From Winogradskya consettensis (GTDB lineage: Bacteria; Actinomycetota; Actinomycetes; Mycobacteriales; Micromonosporaceae), in NCBI RefSeq assembly GCF_018332715.1, contig NZ_BOQP01000035.1:124001-188000 (forward strand): a DNA stretch of 64,000 nt, given 5' to 3'. This document shows, one piece after another, positions 6,954-16,308 of the stretch. A program made the translations under genes and the position numbers. A model generated the notes under the pieces. It saw nothing but the letters and a program-made list of their open reading frames with translations. It had not been told where the DNA came from and searched no databases. Numbering within the stretch: position 1 is the first letter of the stretch; each line of letters begins with the position of its first letter.

Positions 6954-9133
6954 TCAAGCTGAAGACCTACGAGGCCCCGGTCAGCATTCCCGCACAGGCC
7001 GTCGAGGTCACCAAGGCCCCGGCACCGAAACGGCGCAGACGGCGCGGGCGGCGCCCGTCGCCGCGGCCCGTCGTGCGGGCCACCGGGTTCCGGGCCGATA
7101 TCCAGGGTCTGCGGGCCGTCGCCGTCGTGCTGGTCGTCGGTTACCACGCCGGCATCGGGGCGATCGGTGGCGGCTACGTCGGCGTCGACATCTTCTTCGT
7201 GATCTCCGGGTTCCTGATCACCGGCCTGCTGTTCCGCGAGCTCGAGACCACCGGGCGCATCTCGCTGAGCCGGTTCTACTCCCGGCGGATGACCCGGCTG
7301 CTCCCCGCCTCGACCGTCGTGGTGCTGGGCACCCTCGCGGCCGCCTGGCACTGGATGCCGCCGCTGAGCCTGCGGGCGATCGCGGAGGACGCGCTGTCCT
7401 CGGCGACCTACTCGTTGAACTACCGGCTGGCCATCCAGAACACCGACTACCTGGGCGCGCTGCGGGAGCCGTCACCGTTGCAGCACTTCTGGTCGCTCGC
7501 GGTGGAGGAGCAGTTCTACCTCGTCTGGCCGCTGCTGCTGATCGTGTTCTCGCTGGCGTGGGCCCGCCGCGGCAAGCCGAGCATCGCGGCCGCCGTGACG
7601 AGCCTGGTGCTGCTCAGCGGGGTCTCGCTCGCGCTGTGCATCTGGCAGTCGACCCGGAACCTGCCCTGGGCCTATTTCGGCATCCACACCCGCGCGTGGG
7701 AACTCGGCGTCGGGGCACTCATCGCGCTGGGCGGGCACGGACTGGCCCGGCTCGGGAAGTCGTTCGCGGCGACCCTGACCTGGGCGGGCCTTGCCGGGAT
7801 CGCCGTGGCCGCGCTGCTGTACACCGACAACACCGTGTTCCCGGGGTACGCGGCGCTGCTGCCGGTCGCCGCCGCCGGCCTGGTGATCGCCGGTGGCTGC
7901 GCACATCCGTCCTGGGGCGCGCAGCGGCTGCTCGGTCTCAAGCCGATGCAGGAGCTGGGCCGGCTCTCCTACAGCTGGTACCTGTGGCACTGGCCGGTCC
8001 TGATCATCGCGCCGTACGTGCTCGGTCACCAGCCGAATGTGCTGACCAGGCTGGGGCTCATGGTCGCGACCCTGGTGCCGGCGTCGATGTCGCTGGCGGC
8101 GGTGGAGAACCAGATCCGCTTCCACCGGGTCTTCCGGGTACGCCCGAGCCTCGGTCTCGCGCTCGGCTTCTCGCTGACCGCCGGCGCGGTGATCATCACG
8201 CTGGTCGCCCAGGTGATGCCGCTGCCCGTGGTCAAGGGAGTCCGGACCGCGACGGTCACCTCGACCGTGCTCGAGTCACGCACCGTTTCCGCGAACCAGC
8301 TCGTCCGGCTCGTGCGCACCAGCGCGGCCGCCACGAAACTCCCGTCCAATCTGGAGCCGTCCCTCACCGCCTCGGAGTCCGACTTCCCGAACGACGGCAA
8401 CTGCATCGCCGAGTCCGAGGTCCGGTCGATCTCCTACAACATCGGCGCCGGCTGCGAGAAGCGCGGGTTCGCCGCGGGCACGACCCAGGTGGTGCTGTTC
8501 GGCGACTCGCACGCCCAGCACTGGTACGACGCGCTGAACGTCGTCGCACAGGCACGTCATTGGCGACTCGTCGTCTACACCAAGGCGGGCTGCACCCCGG
8601 CCCAGGCCGAGTTCATGAAGGGCGACAGCCGCACGCCGTACGCCGAGTGCGAGCAATGGCGTGCGGACGCGCTACGCCGGATCAGGAAGCTCCGCCCGGA
8701 AATGGTGGTGATGTCGACGATCCAGCGCTCGGACAACCCGCTGGGGGCCCCCGGGGATCCGGAGACAGCCTGGGCGAACGCGTGGCTCAGCACCGCGAAG
8801 AAGCTCAAGCGCTCCGGTGCCGTCCCGGTCATCATCCAGGACACCCCGGTGCCGAAGGACAACGTGCCCGAGTGCCTCTCCGGGCATCCCGCTCGTATCC
8901 GCCTGTGCAACCTGAAACCGGCCGACGCGTTGAGCGTCACCAGGCAACGGGCCATCCGGTCGATGGCAAAACGCAACGGTGTACGGGTCGTGGAGACCAC
9001 GCCGTGGTTCTGCACCGCGACCGTCTGCCCGGCGATCATCGGGAACACCGTCGTCTATCGCGACAAGAGCCACATCACCGCCACCTATTCGACGCTGCTC
9101 GGTGGCTTGCTCGGCAAATCGCTGGCCGGCTGA
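6950..9133 (+). CDS. Acyltransferase-3 / SGNH fusion (OafA-like O-acyltransferase)
   Basis: 727 aa, start overlapping the previous stop (ATGA). After a basic N-terminal tail, residues about 45-390 form the multi-pass acyltransferase-3 domain, with RADIQGLRAVAVVLVVGYHAG (Arg and catalytic His), GVDIFFVISGFLI and EEQFYLVWPLL. Residues about 490-720 form a periplasm-facing SGNH domain with FGDSHAQHW (nucleophile Ser) and DKSHI (Asp-His pair). Such fusions move acetyl or other acyl groups across the membrane and place them on surface glycans. The coupling to the GT2 synthase says its target is that polymer. Confidence 0.9.
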   Translation: MIKLKTYEAPVSIPAQAVEVTKAPAPKRRRRRGRRPSPRPVVRATGFRADIQGLRAVAVVLVVGYHAGIGAIGGGYVGVDIFFVISGFLITGLLFRELETTGRISLSRFYSRRMTRLLPASTVVVLGTLAAAWHWMPPLSLRAIAEDALSSATYSLNYRLAIQNTDYLGALREPSPLQHFWSLAVEEQFYLVWPLLLIVFSLAWARRGKPSIAAAVTSLVLLSGVSLALCIWQSTRNLPWAYFGIHTRAWELGVGALIALGGHGLARLGKSFAATLTWAGLAGIAVAALLYTDNTVFPGYAALLPVAAAGLVIAGGCAHPSWGAQRLLGLKPMQELGRLSYSWYLWHWPVLIIAPYVLGHQPNVLTRLGLMVATLVPASMSLAAVENQIRFHRVFRVRPSLGLALGFSLTAGAVIITLVAQVMPLPVVKGVRTATVTSTVLESRTVSANQLVRLVRTSAAATKLPSNLEPSLTASESDFPNDGNCIAESEVRSISYNIGAGCEKRGFAAGTTQVVLFGDSHAQHWYDALNVVAQARHWRLVVYTKAGCTPAQAEFMKGDSRTPYAECEQWRADALRRIRKLRPEMVVMSTIQRSDNPLGAPGDPETAWANAWLSTAKKLKRSGAVPVIIQDTPVPKDNVPECLSGHPARIRLCNLKPADALSVTRQRAIRSMAKRNGVRVVETTPWFCTATVCPAIIGNTVVYRDKSHITATYSTLLGGLLGKSLAG

Positions 9134-9170
9134 GGCCGGGCCTCGCCGCCCGCGTACGTAGGAGGAAGTG

Positions 9171-10724
9171 ATGGCAGAAATCCAAGTATTGTCGCCGCCG
9201 TTGGACGTGGACGAGCCGCGCAGCGTCGCCGCCGTTCCCATTGACAGCCTGGGCGGCGGCCGGCTGCCCCGCTGGCCGGCCGTGCTCGTCGCGGTGCCGG
9301 CAGCGCTGCTGACGCTGGTGATGACACTGCTGGGGATCGGCTCCCGGGCGATGTGGAACGACGAGTACGCGACCTGGTACGCCTCGACGCTCAGCTTCGG
9401 CGATCTCGGCCGGCTCCTGCAGCACGTCGACACCGTCGTGGCGCCGTACTACCTGTTCATGCACGGCTGGATCGCGCTGTTCGGCGACTCCGAGCTGTCC
9501 CTGCGGCTCCCGTCGGCGCTGTTCATGGCGGCGGCGGCGGCCCTGGTCGCGCTGCTGGGCCGGCGGATGTTCGACACCGGGGCCGGCGTCGTGGCCGGGC
9601 TGCTGTTCGCCGGCATCCCCTCGGTCACGCGGTACGGCCAGGAGGCCCGCCCGTACGCCTTCGCGATCACGTTCGCCGTACTGTCCACGCTGCTGATGCT
9701 GCGGGCCGTGGACCGGCCGTCCTGGCTGCGGTGGATCGGCTACGGCCTGGTCCTCGTCGGGGCCGCCATGGTGCACATCGTGACCCTGACGATCCTGCTG
9801 GCGCACGCCGTCTACATGTGGCGGGTCCTCCGCGCGAAGGACGACTTCCGTCAGCTGCGCTGGATCGTCGGCGTGGTCATCGGGATCACCGGCGGGCTGC
9901 CGCTCGCGGCGAAGGGTTCGCAGCAGTCGGGCGCCATCGCGTGGATCAGGGCGGACGGCTCGGCGGTCGCCAACATGCCGGACAAGGTGTTCGGGTCGTG
10001 GCAGGTGGCGTCGCTGATGGCCGGCGTCGCGGTGCTCGCCGCCGCGTTCCTGTGGAAACGGCACCGGAGCCTGGTCCTGCTGCTGCTGACCTGGGCGATC
10101 GCGCCGCCGGTGTTCTGCTACCTGACCTTCCCGATCCTGCACCTCTTCCTGCACCGCTATCTGCTGTTCACCCTGCCGGCCTGGGCGTTGCTGGCCGGCG
10201 CCGCCGGGTACGCCCTGGTCCGCCTCACCCGCGACGGCACCTCGATCGCCCTCTCGCTCAGCGCCCTGACCGTCGTAGCCGGCGTCTTCTACGTCGGGCT
10301 GCCCGCCCTGCAGGAAGCCCGCCGCAGTCCCGTACTGGGTGAACCCGACTTCCGTGGTGCCGCAGCAGCAGTCCTGGCCCGGACCCATCCCGGCGACGGC
10401 GTCGTCTACACGGGCACCGGGCGCAACGGCCGCCGCGCCTTCGGCTTCGAGGGGCGTGACGCGAAGCTGCCGAAGGACGTTCTGGTGCTGAAGACGTCGC
10501 AGCAGCTCGGCGGGTTCGGCGCGCAGGAGTGCACCGAACCGGTCACCTGCGTCGGCACGACCCGGCGGCTGTGGCTGGTCTCCGCCACCGAGTTCTACAT
10601 GGACCCGATGATCGGCCTGCCCGAAACCACGCAGGCGTTCCTGACCTCGGCCTACACCCTCACCGAATTCAAGAACTTCGAACACGTCCGGGTCTTCGTT
10701 CTCAATCGCAAGGATCAACTGTGA
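9171..10724 (+). CDS. GT-C glycosyltransferase (GT39/ArnT-like, dolichyl-phosphate-sugar dependent)
   Basis: 517 aa. ATG 9171 is used; GGAGG sits 5 bases upstream, too close for the GTG at 9168. There are about ten membrane segments. The first extracytoplasmic loop carries the DE pair of GT-C enzymes (MWNDEYATWY), with the RYGQEARPYAF loop typical of the mannosyltransferase family further on. A soluble C-terminal domain follows. Such enzymes use polyprenyl-phosphate sugars outside the membrane, here probably to decorate the growing polysaccharide. Third gene of the operon, 34 bp after the acyltransferase. Confidence 0.82.
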   Translation: MAEIQVLSPPLDVDEPRSVAAVPIDSLGGGRLPRWPAVLVAVPAALLTLVMTLLGIGSRAMWNDEYATWYASTLSFGDLGRLLQHVDTVVAPYYLFMHGWIALFGDSELSLRLPSALFMAAAAALVALLGRRMFDTGAGVVAGLLFAGIPSVTRYGQEARPYAFAITFAVLSTLLMLRAVDRPSWLRWIGYGLVLVGAAMVHIVTLTILLAHAVYMWRVLRAKDDFRQLRWIVGVVIGITGGLPLAAKGSQQSGAIAWIRADGSAVANMPDKVFGSWQVASLMAGVAVLAAAFLWKRHRSLVLLLLTWAIAPPVFCYLTFPILHLFLHRYLLFTLPAWALLAGAAGYALVRLTRDGTSIALSLSALTVVAGVFYVGLPALQEARRSPVLGEPDFRGAAAAVLARTHPGDGVVYTGTGRNGRRAFGFEGRDAKLPKDVLVLKTSQQLGGFGAQECTEPVTCVGTTRRLWLVSATEFYMDPMIGLPETTQAFLTSAYTLTEFKNFEHVRVFVLNRKDQL

Positions 10725-11833
10725 AGTACGAACGCGTGACCCGCCGGGTGACCGGGCTCAAGCGGTACTCCGTCCGCATCGTCGCGGCGACCCTGGCGGT
10801 CGTGGTGGCCGGGGTCGCGGTGTTCAACGCCGTTACCGCTTTGCCGTACAAGCGTGGTCTGACGGCGGTGGCCCTGCCCTCGTCCGACGCGGTGTTCGGC
10901 GCCTACCTGGGTCCTGCAGCCAAGGGTGCGAACGGCCTGCTCGCATGGCAGCAGTTCTCGCTGACGGCGGCGCCCTACGCGCTCGACTTCTCCGCCGGTG
11001 ACTCGTGGGAGAGCATCACCGGCCCGGAATGGATGCTGAAGCCGTGGCAGCGTTCGGGCCGGCGGCTCATCTATTCGCTGGCGATGTTCCCGCACCAGCC
11101 CGCGGACGCGCCGGCGGTGTCCGAGCTGCGGCTGTCGCAGTGCGCGACCGGGGCGTTCGACCTGCGCTGGGTCGAGCTGGGACGCAACCTCATGGGCCGG
11201 GGGATGTCCCGCACGATTCTGCGGCCGGGCTGGGAGTTCGACGGCTCGTGGTACCCGTGGGCGGCGCACGGACGCAAGCAGAGCTACGTCAACTGCTTCC
11301 GCCGGATCGTCACCGCGATGCGTTCGATCCCGGGCCAGAAGTTCCAGTTCCTGTGGAACCCGGCGGGCGGCGTGAACCAGTTCGCGGCCGAGGAGGCGTA
11401 CCCGGGGGATGGGTATGTGAATTTTGTCGGGGTCGATGTCTATGACGTGTCGTGGGCGTCGAACACCTATCCCGTGCCGGCGGGGGCCAGCGAGGCCGAT
11501 CGGCAGGCCCGGTCCGCGACGGTCTGGTCCAACAAGCTGAACGGCAGGAGCGGCCTGCGCTTCTGGGCCGACTTCGCCGCCGCGCACGGCAAGCGGCTCG
11601 TCATCCCGGAGTGGGGCCTGTCGAAGCGGCTCGACGGTCGCGGCGGCGGCGACAACCCGGAGTTCGTCGCCAACATGATCCAGTTCATCCAGGACCCGCG
11701 TAACGGGGTGGCGTTCGCCCTCTACTTCGACGCGGACTCGGCGCACGGGGACCTGCACCGCCTCTCGTCGCCGACCTCGCCCTTCCCGAAGAGCCGGGAC
11801 AGGTTCCGCCGAATGATGGAGCGCGTGCTGTGA
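10721..11833 (+). CDS. Membrane-anchored or secreted GH26 glycoside hydrolase
   Basis: 370 aa from GTG 10721, overlapping the previous stop as GTGA and preceded by AAGGA. An N-terminal hydrophobic segment (about 20-40) serves as signal or anchor. The TIM barrel has the GH26 pattern: acid/base Glu in PGWEFDGSWYPW (E172) and nucleophile Glu in VIPEWGLS (E297). GH26 members cleave beta-mannan, mixed-linkage glucan or beta-1,3-xylan. In this operon it probably trims, edits or releases the polymer made by the synthase, as BcsZ does for cellulose. The exact substrate cannot be read from sequence. Confidence 0.88.
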   Translation: MKYERVTRRVTGLKRYSVRIVAATLAVVVAGVAVFNAVTALPYKRGLTAVALPSSDAVFGAYLGPAAKGANGLLAWQQFSLTAAPYALDFSAGDSWESITGPEWMLKPWQRSGRRLIYSLAMFPHQPADAPAVSELRLSQCATGAFDLRWVELGRNLMGRGMSRTILRPGWEFDGSWYPWAAHGRKQSYVNCFRRIVTAMRSIPGQKFQFLWNPAGGVNQFAAEEAYPGDGYVNFVGVDVYDVSWASNTYPVPAGASEADRQARSATVWSNKLNGRSGLRFWADFAAAHGKRLVIPEWGLSKRLDGRGGGDNPEFVANMIQFIQDPRNGVAFALYFDADSAHGDLHRLSSPTSPFPKSRDRFRRMMERVL

Positions 11834-13335
11834 CCATCCCCTATCCGCCGGGACCCGCCATGCCGGCCGTGACCGCGATCGCGCCGCCCTCCGGTGCCGC
11901 CCGCCCGCGCCTGACGTTCCTCGGCACCGGATACCTCGGCGCGACGTACGCGATCTGCTTCGCCGAGCTCGGTTACGAGGTGCTGGGACTCGACGTCGAC
12001 GCGGTCAAGATCGCGACGCTGGCCGGTGGGACCGTCCCGTTCCACGAGCCGGGCCTGGACGAGTTGCTGCGCAAGAACCTCGGCTCCGGGCGGCTGCGGT
12101 TCACCACGTCGTACCAGGAGGCCGCGGACTTCGGGGACGTGCATTTCATCTGCGTCGGCACCCCGCAGCGCCACGACGGGCTCGGCGCCGACCTCGGCTA
12201 CGTCGAAGCCTCGGTGACCGGGCTCGCGCCGTACCTGACCCGGAAGGCCCTGATCGTCGGCAAGTCGACCGTCCCGGTCGGCACCGCGCAGTGGGTCGAG
12301 CAGATCGTCCACCGCCATTGCGACCCCGCGCTGGGCGTGGAGGTCGCCTGGTCACCGGAGTTCCTGCAGGAGGGCTACGCGGTCGAGGACGTGCTCCGGC
12401 CCAGCCGGGTCGTCGTCGGCGTACGCAGCGACTGGGCCTCGCGGATGGTCTACTCCGCGCACAAGGGCCTCTTCGACCTCGCCGCGTCCGAGGATCGTGA
12501 GGTGCCCGTGGTCGTCACCGATCACGCCACCGCCGAGCTGGTCAAGGTCGCCGCGAACGCGTACCTCGCGACGAAGATCAGCTTCATCAACGCGATGGCC
12601 GAGGTCTGCGAGGCGGCGGACGCCGACGTCACCCAGCTCTCCCAGGCCATCGGGTACGACCCCCGCATCGGCCACCGTTTCCTGCAGGCGGGCATCGGGT
12701 TCGGCGGGGGCTGCCTGCCGAAGGACATCCGGGCGTTCCAGGCCCGCGCGCAGGAGATCGGCGCCGGCGAGGCCCTGCGTTTCCTGCACGAGGTGGACCT
12801 GATCAACCAGCGCCGCCGGTCCCGCGTGGTCAACCTGGCCGCCGAGGAGCTGGGCTGCCCCGCCGGTCCGGCCGGTCCCGACTTCGCGGGCGCGCGCATC
12901 GCGGTGCTCGGGGCCACGTTCAAGCCGGACTCCGACGACATCCGCGACGCCCCGGCACTCGCCGCAGCGGTCTCGTTGGCGCGGGCCGGCGCGGACGTGC
13001 ACGTCTACGACCCCGAGGGCATGGCCAATGCGAAAACAGCCCACCCCGAGCTGTCGTACGCGGCATCGCTCGACGAAGCCGTGCAGGACGCCGTCCTCAC
13101 CTGCGTCCTCACGGAATGGGCCGAGTTCCGCACCGCCGACCCGGTGCGGATCGGAGCCCTCGTGCGGGAACGCCGGGTCATCGACGGCCGGAACTGCCTC
13201 GACGGCGGGGCGTGGGCAGCGGCGGGGTGGCGTTACCGGGGCATGGGGCGTACGGCACTGGCACCCGTCCTTCCTCCCGCGGAGAGCCGTCGCCAGCTGA
13301 TTCCCCGTCCCTGGGTCCCCGACTACGCAATGTGA
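11830..13335 (+). CDS. ugd: UDP-glucose/GDP-mannose 6-dehydrogenase family protein
   Basis: 501 aa, GTG start overlapping the GH26 stop (GTGA). The N-terminal NAD-binding fold shows GTGYLGATYA; the central domain has ELVKVAANAYLATKISFIN; catalytic Cys295 lies in GIGFGGGCLPKDI. The C-terminal UDP-binding domain has LGATFKPDSDDIRDAP. It oxidises UDP-glucose (or GDP-mannose) to the uronate using two NAD+. This suggests the operon product contains uronic acid. About 20 extra residues precede the Rossmann fold. UDP-glucose is the likelier substrate, but the family does not fix this. Confidence 0.9.
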   Translation: MTIPYPPGPAMPAVTAIAPPSGAARPRLTFLGTGYLGATYAICFAELGYEVLGLDVDAVKIATLAGGTVPFHEPGLDELLRKNLGSGRLRFTTSYQEAADFGDVHFICVGTPQRHDGLGADLGYVEASVTGLAPYLTRKALIVGKSTVPVGTAQWVEQIVHRHCDPALGVEVAWSPEFLQEGYAVEDVLRPSRVVVGVRSDWASRMVYSAHKGLFDLAASEDREVPVVVTDHATAELVKVAANAYLATKISFINAMAEVCEAADADVTQLSQAIGYDPRIGHRFLQAGIGFGGGCLPKDIRAFQARAQEIGAGEALRFLHEVDLINQRRRSRVVNLAAEELGCPAGPAGPDFAGARIAVLGATFKPDSDDIRDAPALAAAVSLARAGADVHVYDPEGMANAKTAHPELSYAASLDEAVQDAVLTCVLTEWAEFRTADPVRIGALVRERRVIDGRNCLDGGAWAAAGWRYRGMGRTALAPVLPPAESRRQLIPRPWVPDYAM

Positions 13336-13408
13336 TGATTCGGGTGCACGTGGTTGCGACGGGGTTTTAGCGCCGAAGTGATCCCGGGGTGGTGCCGAAC
13401 ATCGAGGC

Positions 13409-14965
13409 GTGACGCTCTCACCCGCAACATCCCGGATCACCCGCCGCCGAGTCGTCGGTGGCACCGCCGCCGTCGGTGCCGCCCTCGTCGTACCCGCCGT
13501 GGTGTCGTCATCGGCGGCCTCGGCCGCACCGGCGACCGAGCTCGTGCCGGCCGACGCCGACCTGCACCTGCTGCGCCGTGCCACCTACGGGCTGACCGCG
13601 GCATCCGTCGCGGAGATCCGCAGGATCGGCCGGTCGGCGTGGCTGGACCGCCAGCTCGACCCGGCCTCGATCCGGGACGATCGCGGCGCGGACATCGCCG
13701 CCCGCTTCCCCCTCGCCGGGGCGTCGAACGACACCCTCAAGGCCCGGGTCAAGGCGGGAACCCTCAAGCAGTACGCCTGGGACGCGATGTACCAGACCAC
13801 GTACGCCGCGACGAGCCGGGCGATCTGGAGCGAGCGCCAGCTGTTCGAGGTGATGGTCGACTTCTGGTCGAACCACCTCAACGTCACCTGCCCGTCGAGC
13901 GACGTCTGGGACAGCCGCCCGGACTACGACCGTACGGTGATCCGCGCCTACGCGTTCGGCCGGTTCGCGGACATGCTCAAGGCGAGCGCGCGGCACCCGG
14001 CGATGCTGACGTACCTGGACAACCGGTTCTCCACGAAGACGGCACCGAACGAGAACTACGGCCGTGAGCTGCTCGAACTCCACACCGTAGGCCTGGTCTA
14101 CAACGAGCAGGACGTGAAGAACGCGGCCCGCCTGCTGACCGGGCTCACCGTCGACTGGAACACCGGCAACTACAAGTACGCCGCGACCACCCACGCCACC
14201 GGCCCCGTCAGCGTCCTGGGCTTCTCGCACCCCAACGCGACCGCCGCCGACGGCGAACCCGCGTCGCTCCAGTTCCTCGACTACCTCGCCCTGCACCCGG
14301 CAACAGCCCGCAGGATCGCCACCAAGCTGTGCGTACGCTTCGTCAGCGACACGCCGCCCGATCCGCTGGTCACCCGGCTCGCGAAGGTCTACCTCGACAA
14401 CGGCTCGGCGATCGTGCCGGTGCTCCGCGCGCTGTTCACCTCCACGGAGTTCGCCGCTTCCCGGGGCCAGAAGTCGCGCACACCGTACGAGGACCTCGTC
14501 GCCTCCGTCCGGGCCCTCGCCCTCGCCCCCGACGCCTCGGGCACCAAGGGCATGGAAGCGCTCTACTACTACGCGAGCAACGCGGGCCAGGGCCCCATGG
14601 CCTGGGCCACCCCCGACGGCTACCCCGACGTGGAATCCGCCTGGTCCTCCCCGTCGGGCCTGCTGACCCGCTGGAACGCCCACCTGAACCTCGCCGCCGG
14701 CTACTGGCCGACCGAGCTCACCCGCCCGGCCAACCTGTTCACCGAACTCATCGGCCCGCTACCCGCAACGTACGGCGCCCTCGTCGACACCCTGGCCCAG
14801 CGCCTCTTCGGCCAGAACCTCTCCACCGCCCACCGCGCGACGGCCACCGCCTACTTCAGCAAGACCCCGGCCGACCCGCTGAAATCCACGGACAGCGCCG
14901 TCGGCTGGGCGTTCCCGTACCTCGTCGCATGCCTGCTGAACTCGCCCTACTTCGGAATCCGGTGA
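13409..14965 (+). CDS. DUF1800 family Tat-exported protein
   Basis: 518 aa from GTG 13409. The N-terminus has a twin-arginine motif (RRRVVGGTAAVG) and hydrophobic core ending near SSAASA, so folded export is likely. The body matches DUF1800: HLLRRATYG near the start, WSERQLFEVMVDFWSNHLNV, NENYGRELLELHTVG and WATPDGYPDVESAW. Function is unknown for the family. It is almost always next to DUF1501, as here (TGATG overlap), implying a complex or joint process at the cell surface. A 73-bp gap separates it from the polysaccharide operon, so co-transcription is possible. Confidence 0.88.
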   Translation: MTLSPATSRITRRRVVGGTAAVGAALVVPAVVSSSAASAAPATELVPADADLHLLRRATYGLTAASVAEIRRIGRSAWLDRQLDPASIRDDRGADIAARFPLAGASNDTLKARVKAGTLKQYAWDAMYQTTYAATSRAIWSERQLFEVMVDFWSNHLNVTCPSSDVWDSRPDYDRTVIRAYAFGRFADMLKASARHPAMLTYLDNRFSTKTAPNENYGRELLELHTVGLVYNEQDVKNAARLLTGLTVDWNTGNYKYAATTHATGPVSVLGFSHPNATAADGEPASLQFLDYLALHPATARRIATKLCVRFVSDTPPDPLVTRLAKVYLDNGSAIVPVLRALFTSTEFAASRGQKSRTPYEDLVASVRALALAPDASGTKGMEALYYYASNAGQGPMAWATPDGYPDVESAWSSPSGLLTRWNAHLNLAAGYWPTELTRPANLFTELIGPLPATYGALVDTLAQRLFGQNLSTAHRATATAYFSKTPADPLKSTDSAVGWAFPYLVACLLNSPYFGIR

Positions 14966-16230
14966 TGACCATGACCGACGCGTCCTGCTGCACCACCACC
15001 ACCACCACCACCACCAGCCGCCGCCGCTTTCTGGGCACCGCCGCCGCAGCCGGCGCGCTGATCGGCTTCGGTGCCGACCAGATCTCGACCCAGCTCGCGT
15101 ACGCCGCCGGCCCGTACTCCGGCGACGTCTTCGTCCTGCTCTCCCTGCGCGGCGGCTTCGACGGACTCTCCGCGATCGTCCCCGCCTTCGACGCCGACTA
15201 CTACGCCGCCCGCCCCACCATCGCCGTCCCCAGATCCCAGCTCCTCGGCGACGACCCCCGCTTCGGCCTCCACCCGGCCCTCAAGCCGTTGCTGCCCCTC
15301 TGGAACGCCGGCACGTTCGGCGCCATCCACGCAGCCGGCCAGCCGACCCCGAACCGCTCCCACTTCGCCGCGATGGAGGAACTGGAACGAGCAGCGCCCG
15401 GCACGTCCGTGCGTACGGGCTGGCTGAACCGCGTCCTCGGCGGCCTGGGCGCCACCACCCCGATGAACGGTATGGCCGTGGGCAGCTTCATGCCCGCCCG
15501 TGTCATGGCCGGCCCCAGCCCCGAGCTGGACCTGAGCTCGATAGACGGCTTCGCCTTGGCGGGCGAGGCGAAATACCAGCCGATGACCGCCACGATGACC
15601 GGCCTCTACGCAGGAGTCCCCGGCATCATGGGCGACACGGCCACCCGCCTGGCCAGCGCCCTCGGCACGATGAAAACGGCCACCGCGGCCCAGCCCGCCT
15701 CCTCGACGCAGTACCCGGCGAACCCGCTGGGCAAGGCCCTGCGCGACGTCGCCCGTCTGATCAAATCCGACGTCGGCCTGATGTCAGCCTGCGTCGACTC
15801 CGGCGACTGGGACATGCACGAGAACCTGGGCACAGCCGCCCCCGGCAAGAAGATGTACGACAACCTCACCCAGCTGGCCGCCGCCCTGGCCGCCTTCGCC
15901 GCCGATCTCGGCCCCGACGCGATGAAGCGCGTAACCCTGATCACGGTCTCCGAATTCGGCCGCCGGGTAGCCGAGAACGGCTCAGCCGGCCTCGACCACG
16001 GCTACGGCAACGCCATGCTGATGCTGGGCGGCTCCATCAACGGCGGCCAGGTCCACGGCACCTGGCCCGGCCTCGGCGACCGGTCCCTGGTCGACGGAGA
16101 CCTGAAGGTCACCACCGACTACCGCGCGGTCATCGCGGAGATCCTGCAGAAGCGCTGCGGCCTCACCAACGTCGGCTCGGTCTTCCCGAACGTCACCCCG
16201 ACCACCCTGGGGGTCGTCAAGTCCCGCTGA
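14965..16230 (+). CDS. DUF1501 family Tat-exported protein
   Basis: 421 aa, ATG overlapping the DUF1800 stop. An unusual N-terminus has two Cys and eight consecutive Thr encoded by eight ACC codons (14992-15015), then a twin-arginine motif SRRRFLGTAAAAG. The DUF1501 fold belongs to the alkaline phosphatase/sulfatase superfamily: LLSLRGGFDGLSAIVP, PNRSHFAAME, DSGDWDMHENLG, VSEFGRRVAENGSAGLDHGYG. The Asp/His set could bind metal. A role with DUF1800 in processing surface glycans or proteins is inferred from context only. Confidence 0.88.
   Translation: MTMTDASCCTTTTTTTTSRRRFLGTAAAAGALIGFGADQISTQLAYAAGPYSGDVFVLLSLRGGFDGLSAIVPAFDADYYAARPTIAVPRSQLLGDDPRFGLHPALKPLLPLWNAGTFGAIHAAGQPTPNRSHFAAMEELERAAPGTSVRTGWLNRVLGGLGATTPMNGMAVGSFMPARVMAGPSPELDLSSIDGFALAGEAKYQPMTATMTGLYAGVPGIMGDTATRLASALGTMKTATAAQPASSTQYPANPLGKALRDVARLIKSDVGLMSACVDSGDWDMHENLGTAAPGKKMYDNLTQLAAALAAFAADLGPDAMKRVTLITVSEFGRRVAENGSAGLDHGYGNAMLMLGGSINGGQVHGTWPGLGDRSLVDGDLKVTTDYRAVIAEILQKRCGLTNVGSVFPNVTPTTLGVVKSR
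14992..15015 (+). repeat. ACC trinucleotide run (8 copies) in the DUF1501 signal region
   Basis: Eight uninterrupted ACC codons give poly-Thr just before the Tat motif. The run could change length by slippage in multiples of three, altering the n-region without breaking the frame. Confidence 0.85.
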
Positions 16231-16251
16231 TCGCCGTAGAGCACGGGCAGA

Positions 16252-16285
16252 CAACTGGCCGCATCGATTCCGATGCGGCCAGTTG
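16252..16285. terminator. Bidirectional terminator hairpin
   Basis: A perfect 15-bp stem (CAACTGGCCGCATCG and its complement) with an ATTC loop lies between the convergent DUF1501 and GH16 genes. It can end both transcripts. Confidence 0.88.
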
Positions 16286-16308
16286 CCGTCCTGCGGTTCA
16301 GAAGGTGC

